This document shows, piece by piece, positions 62,539 through 64,000 of a DNA stretch of 64,000 bases. The position numbers and the translations under genes were made by a program. The DNA is from an uncultured Bacteroidales bacterium. GTDB taxonomy: Bacteria > Bacteroidota > Bacteroidia > Bacteroidales > Lentimicrobiaceae. The notes below the pieces were generated by a model. That model was not told the DNA's origin. It ran no database searches and saw only the letters and a list, made by a program, of their open reading frames with translations. The stretch's first letter is position 1. Each line of letters begins with the position of its first letter. The stretch covers positions 1 through 64,000 of the forward strand of contig CALCQV010000167.1 of the NCBI GenBank assembly GCA_937894795.1, in the 5' to 3' direction.

Positions 62539-64000
62539 TTATTCTGACTTCTTGTTTGATTTTGCAGCTTTTTCTGACTGTTCCATATCGGATTTCAGAT
62601 TAGCGAGAGCTTCAAGGTCACCGAGGGTAGTTTTCTCGAGATTATCCTTGAGTTTCTTTACAGCGCGTTTGGTTGTAGTTTCAGCACTTTCTTTAGCTGA
62701 TGCCACTTCCTTATTCTTCTCGGCAGCAACATCCTGGAATATGCGTGAATGTGAGAGTATGATTTTCTTGTTCTCTTTTGAGAACTCAATAACCTTAAAC
62801 TCAAGAGTTTCATCAACCTTAGCTGAGCTATTGTCTTCCTTCACGATATGACGAAGTGGAGCGAATCCCTCAACACCATAAGGCAGGGCAACAACAACGC
62901 CCTTATCACTTGCAGCGGTAATGGTTCCTTTGTGAACTGAGCCCATGGAGAAGACTGTTTCAAATACATCCCATGGATTTTCTTCCAGTTGTTTGTGACC
63001 AAGGCTCAACCTGCGGTTTTCAACATCAACATCAAGAACAATCACATCAATCTTTTCACCAATCTTGGTAAATTCAGCAGGATGTTTGATTTTCTTCGAC
63101 CATGAAAGATCAGAGATATGGATCAATCCATCAACGCCTTCTTCCAATTCAACAAAGATGCCGAAATTGGTGAAGTTACGAACGGTAGCAACATGCTTGG
63201 AGTTGATAGGATATTTATCGCGGATGTTAGTCCATGGATCAGGTATAAGTTGTTTGATACCCAATGACATCTTGCGCTCTTCGCGATCTAAAGTCAGGAT
63301 AACAGCATTCACTTCATCACCTACCTTCAGGAAGTCCTGAGCAGTGCGTAAGTGCTGTGACCATGACATTTCAGAAACGTGGATCAAACCTTCAACACCG
63401 GCAGCAATTTCAATAAATGCACCATAGTCGGCAATAACCACTACGCGGCCTTTAACCTGGTCACCCACTTTGATGTTTTCATCAAGTGAATCCCATGGAT
63501 GAGGAGTAAGTTGTTTGAGACCGAGGGCGATACGCTTTTTGTTTTCATCGAAATCGAGGATAACAACGCTGATTTTCTGATCAAGCTGAACTATTTCTTC
63601 AGGATGGTTGATACGTCCCCATGAAAGGTCAGTAATATGAACCAAACCATCAACACCACCAAGGTCAACAAATACACCGTAAGAAGTAATGTTCTTAACG
63701 GTACCTTCAAGAATCTGGCCTTTTTCAAGTTTGCTGATAATGTCAGCTTTCTGGTGTTCAAGTTCGTCTTCAATAAGAGCCTTATGTGAAACAACCACAT
63801 TCTTATACTCCTGGTTGATCTTAACAACCTTAAATTCCATTACTTTGTCAACATAGACATCGTAATCCCTGATAGGTTTAACATCGATCTGAGAACCCGG
63901 AAGGAATGCTTCAATTCCGAATACATCTACGATCAAGCCACCTTTAGTACGGCATTTAACATAACCGTTAATAATTTCTTCTTTTTCAAAAGCCTGGTTA
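62539..64000 (-). CDS. rpsA: 30S ribosomal protein S1, 5' end outside the window
   Basis: The frame is open to the window edge (NQAFEKEEIINGYVKCRTK upstream of the TTG at 63936, which is not a start). Residues show four complete S1 repeats (VKNITSYGVFVDLGGVDGL, VVIADYGAFIEIAAGVEGL, VRNFTNFGIFVELEEGVDGL, ITAASDKGVVVALPYGVEGF) and part of an earlier one. A Lys/Glu-rich tail (AAEKNKEVASAKESAE... SDMEQSEKAAKSNKKSE) ends the protein. S1 brings mRNA to the 30S subunit, which matters in a group where Shine-Dalgarno sites are weak. The first domains lie beyond the window. Confidence 0.95.
   Translation of the reverse strand, partial: NQAFEKEEIINGYVKCRTKGGLIVDVFGIEAFLPGSQIDVKPIRDYDVYVDKVMEFKVVKINQEYKNVVVSHKALIEDELEHQKADIISKLEKGQILEGTVKNITSYGVFVDLGGVDGLVHITDLSWGRINHPEEIVQLDQKISVVILDFDENKKRIALGLKQLTPHPWDSLDENIKVGDQVKGRVVVIADYGAFIEIAAGVEGLIHVSEMSWSQHLRTAQDFLKVGDEVNAVILTLDREERKMSLGIKQLIPDPWTNIRDKYPINSKHVATVRNFTNFGIFVELEEGVDGLIHISDLSWSKKIKHPAEFTKIGEKIDVIVLDVDVENRRLSLGHKQLEENPWDVFETVFSMGSVHKGTITAASDKGVVVALPYGVEGFAPLRHIVKEDNSSAKVDETLEFKVIEFSKENKKIILSHSRIFQDVAAEKNKEVASAKESAETTTKRAVKKLKDNLEKTTLGDLEALANLKSDMEQSEKAAKSNKKSE

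Noticed and set aside
1..64000. Prophage, transposon or integron
   Set aside because: No integrase, transposase, terminal repeat pair or phage structural gene was seen.

Overview
The window is a continuous stretch of a Bacteroidota chromosome, most likely an anaerobic or microaerobic member of the Bacteroidales or a near relative. The support for this is: promoters of the TAnnTTTG type, few Shine-Dalgarno sites, several secreted proteins with type IX secretion (T9SS) C-terminal sorting domains, an OmpA/PD40 protein of the PorE type, 'GCTD...DGSC' modules, and the Fe-type superoxide dismutase. No phage, transposase or CRISPR array is visible. Gene density is high, and the genes look native.

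Layout. 1-6741: the end of an electron-bifurcating [FeFe]-hydrogenase operon on the + strand. It starts inside a HydS-like H-cluster protein and continues through DRTGG, PHP, GHKL-ATPase and ferredoxin-like accessory genes to HydB, HydA and HydC, closing with a strong terminator. 6799-10900: sucC, a small cupin-like gene, an ECF sigma factor and a 1.3-kb gene-poor stretch holding tandem repeats, two tiny reading frames and a 19-bp perfect hairpin. 10926-16669: a LolD-like ABC ATPase, a TPR/coiled-coil protein, a class V aminotransferase and a metallophosphoesterase. 16744-20862: a copper-type P-ATPase with five metal-binding zinc-ribbon-like modules, tRNA-Pro, tRNA-Ser, a response regulator and tRNA-Arg. 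20904-23070: a lipid A acyltransferase-like protein and an MFS exporter. 23151-31672: two paralogous T9SS-exported Omp28/thioredoxin-fold proteins, Fe-SOD, dipeptidase E and a large TPR protein. 31756-36684: a PorE-like OmpA protein, a small secreted protein, folD and ffh. 36965-42238: a T9SS Asp-box propeller protein, a TerB-like protein, a LEA-type lipoprotein and typA/bipA. 42763-46326: a compact module of Rrf2 regulator, 4Fe-4S protein, cupin, PepSY membrane protein and second cupin. 46460-51306: a very large T9SS Asp-box/beta-helix surface protein whose reading frame is broken near 46876-46882. 51427-53534: nrfHA (ammonia-forming nitrite reductase). 53620-64000: lipoate ligase, DUF1338 (2-oxoadipate dioxygenase/decarboxylase family), a YdiJ-like FAD/Fe-S dehydrogenase, tcdA, a hybrid histidine kinase, ribonuclease Z and the 3' part of rpsA.

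Physiology. The HydABC hydrogenase couples NADH and ferredoxin to H2. NrfHA lets the cell reduce nitrite to ammonium with quinol electrons. The Rrf2/Fe-S/cupin/PepSY module next to it is a candidate redox or nitrosative-stress responder. DUF1338 beside a YdiJ-like enzyme matches the 2-oxoadipate to D-2-hydroxyglutarate to 2-oxoglutarate route known in Pseudomonas; sucC and lipoate ligase would serve the same end of metabolism.

Limits: all family assignments come from reading motifs, without database searches. Start codons were chosen by motif position, promoter overlap and family length.
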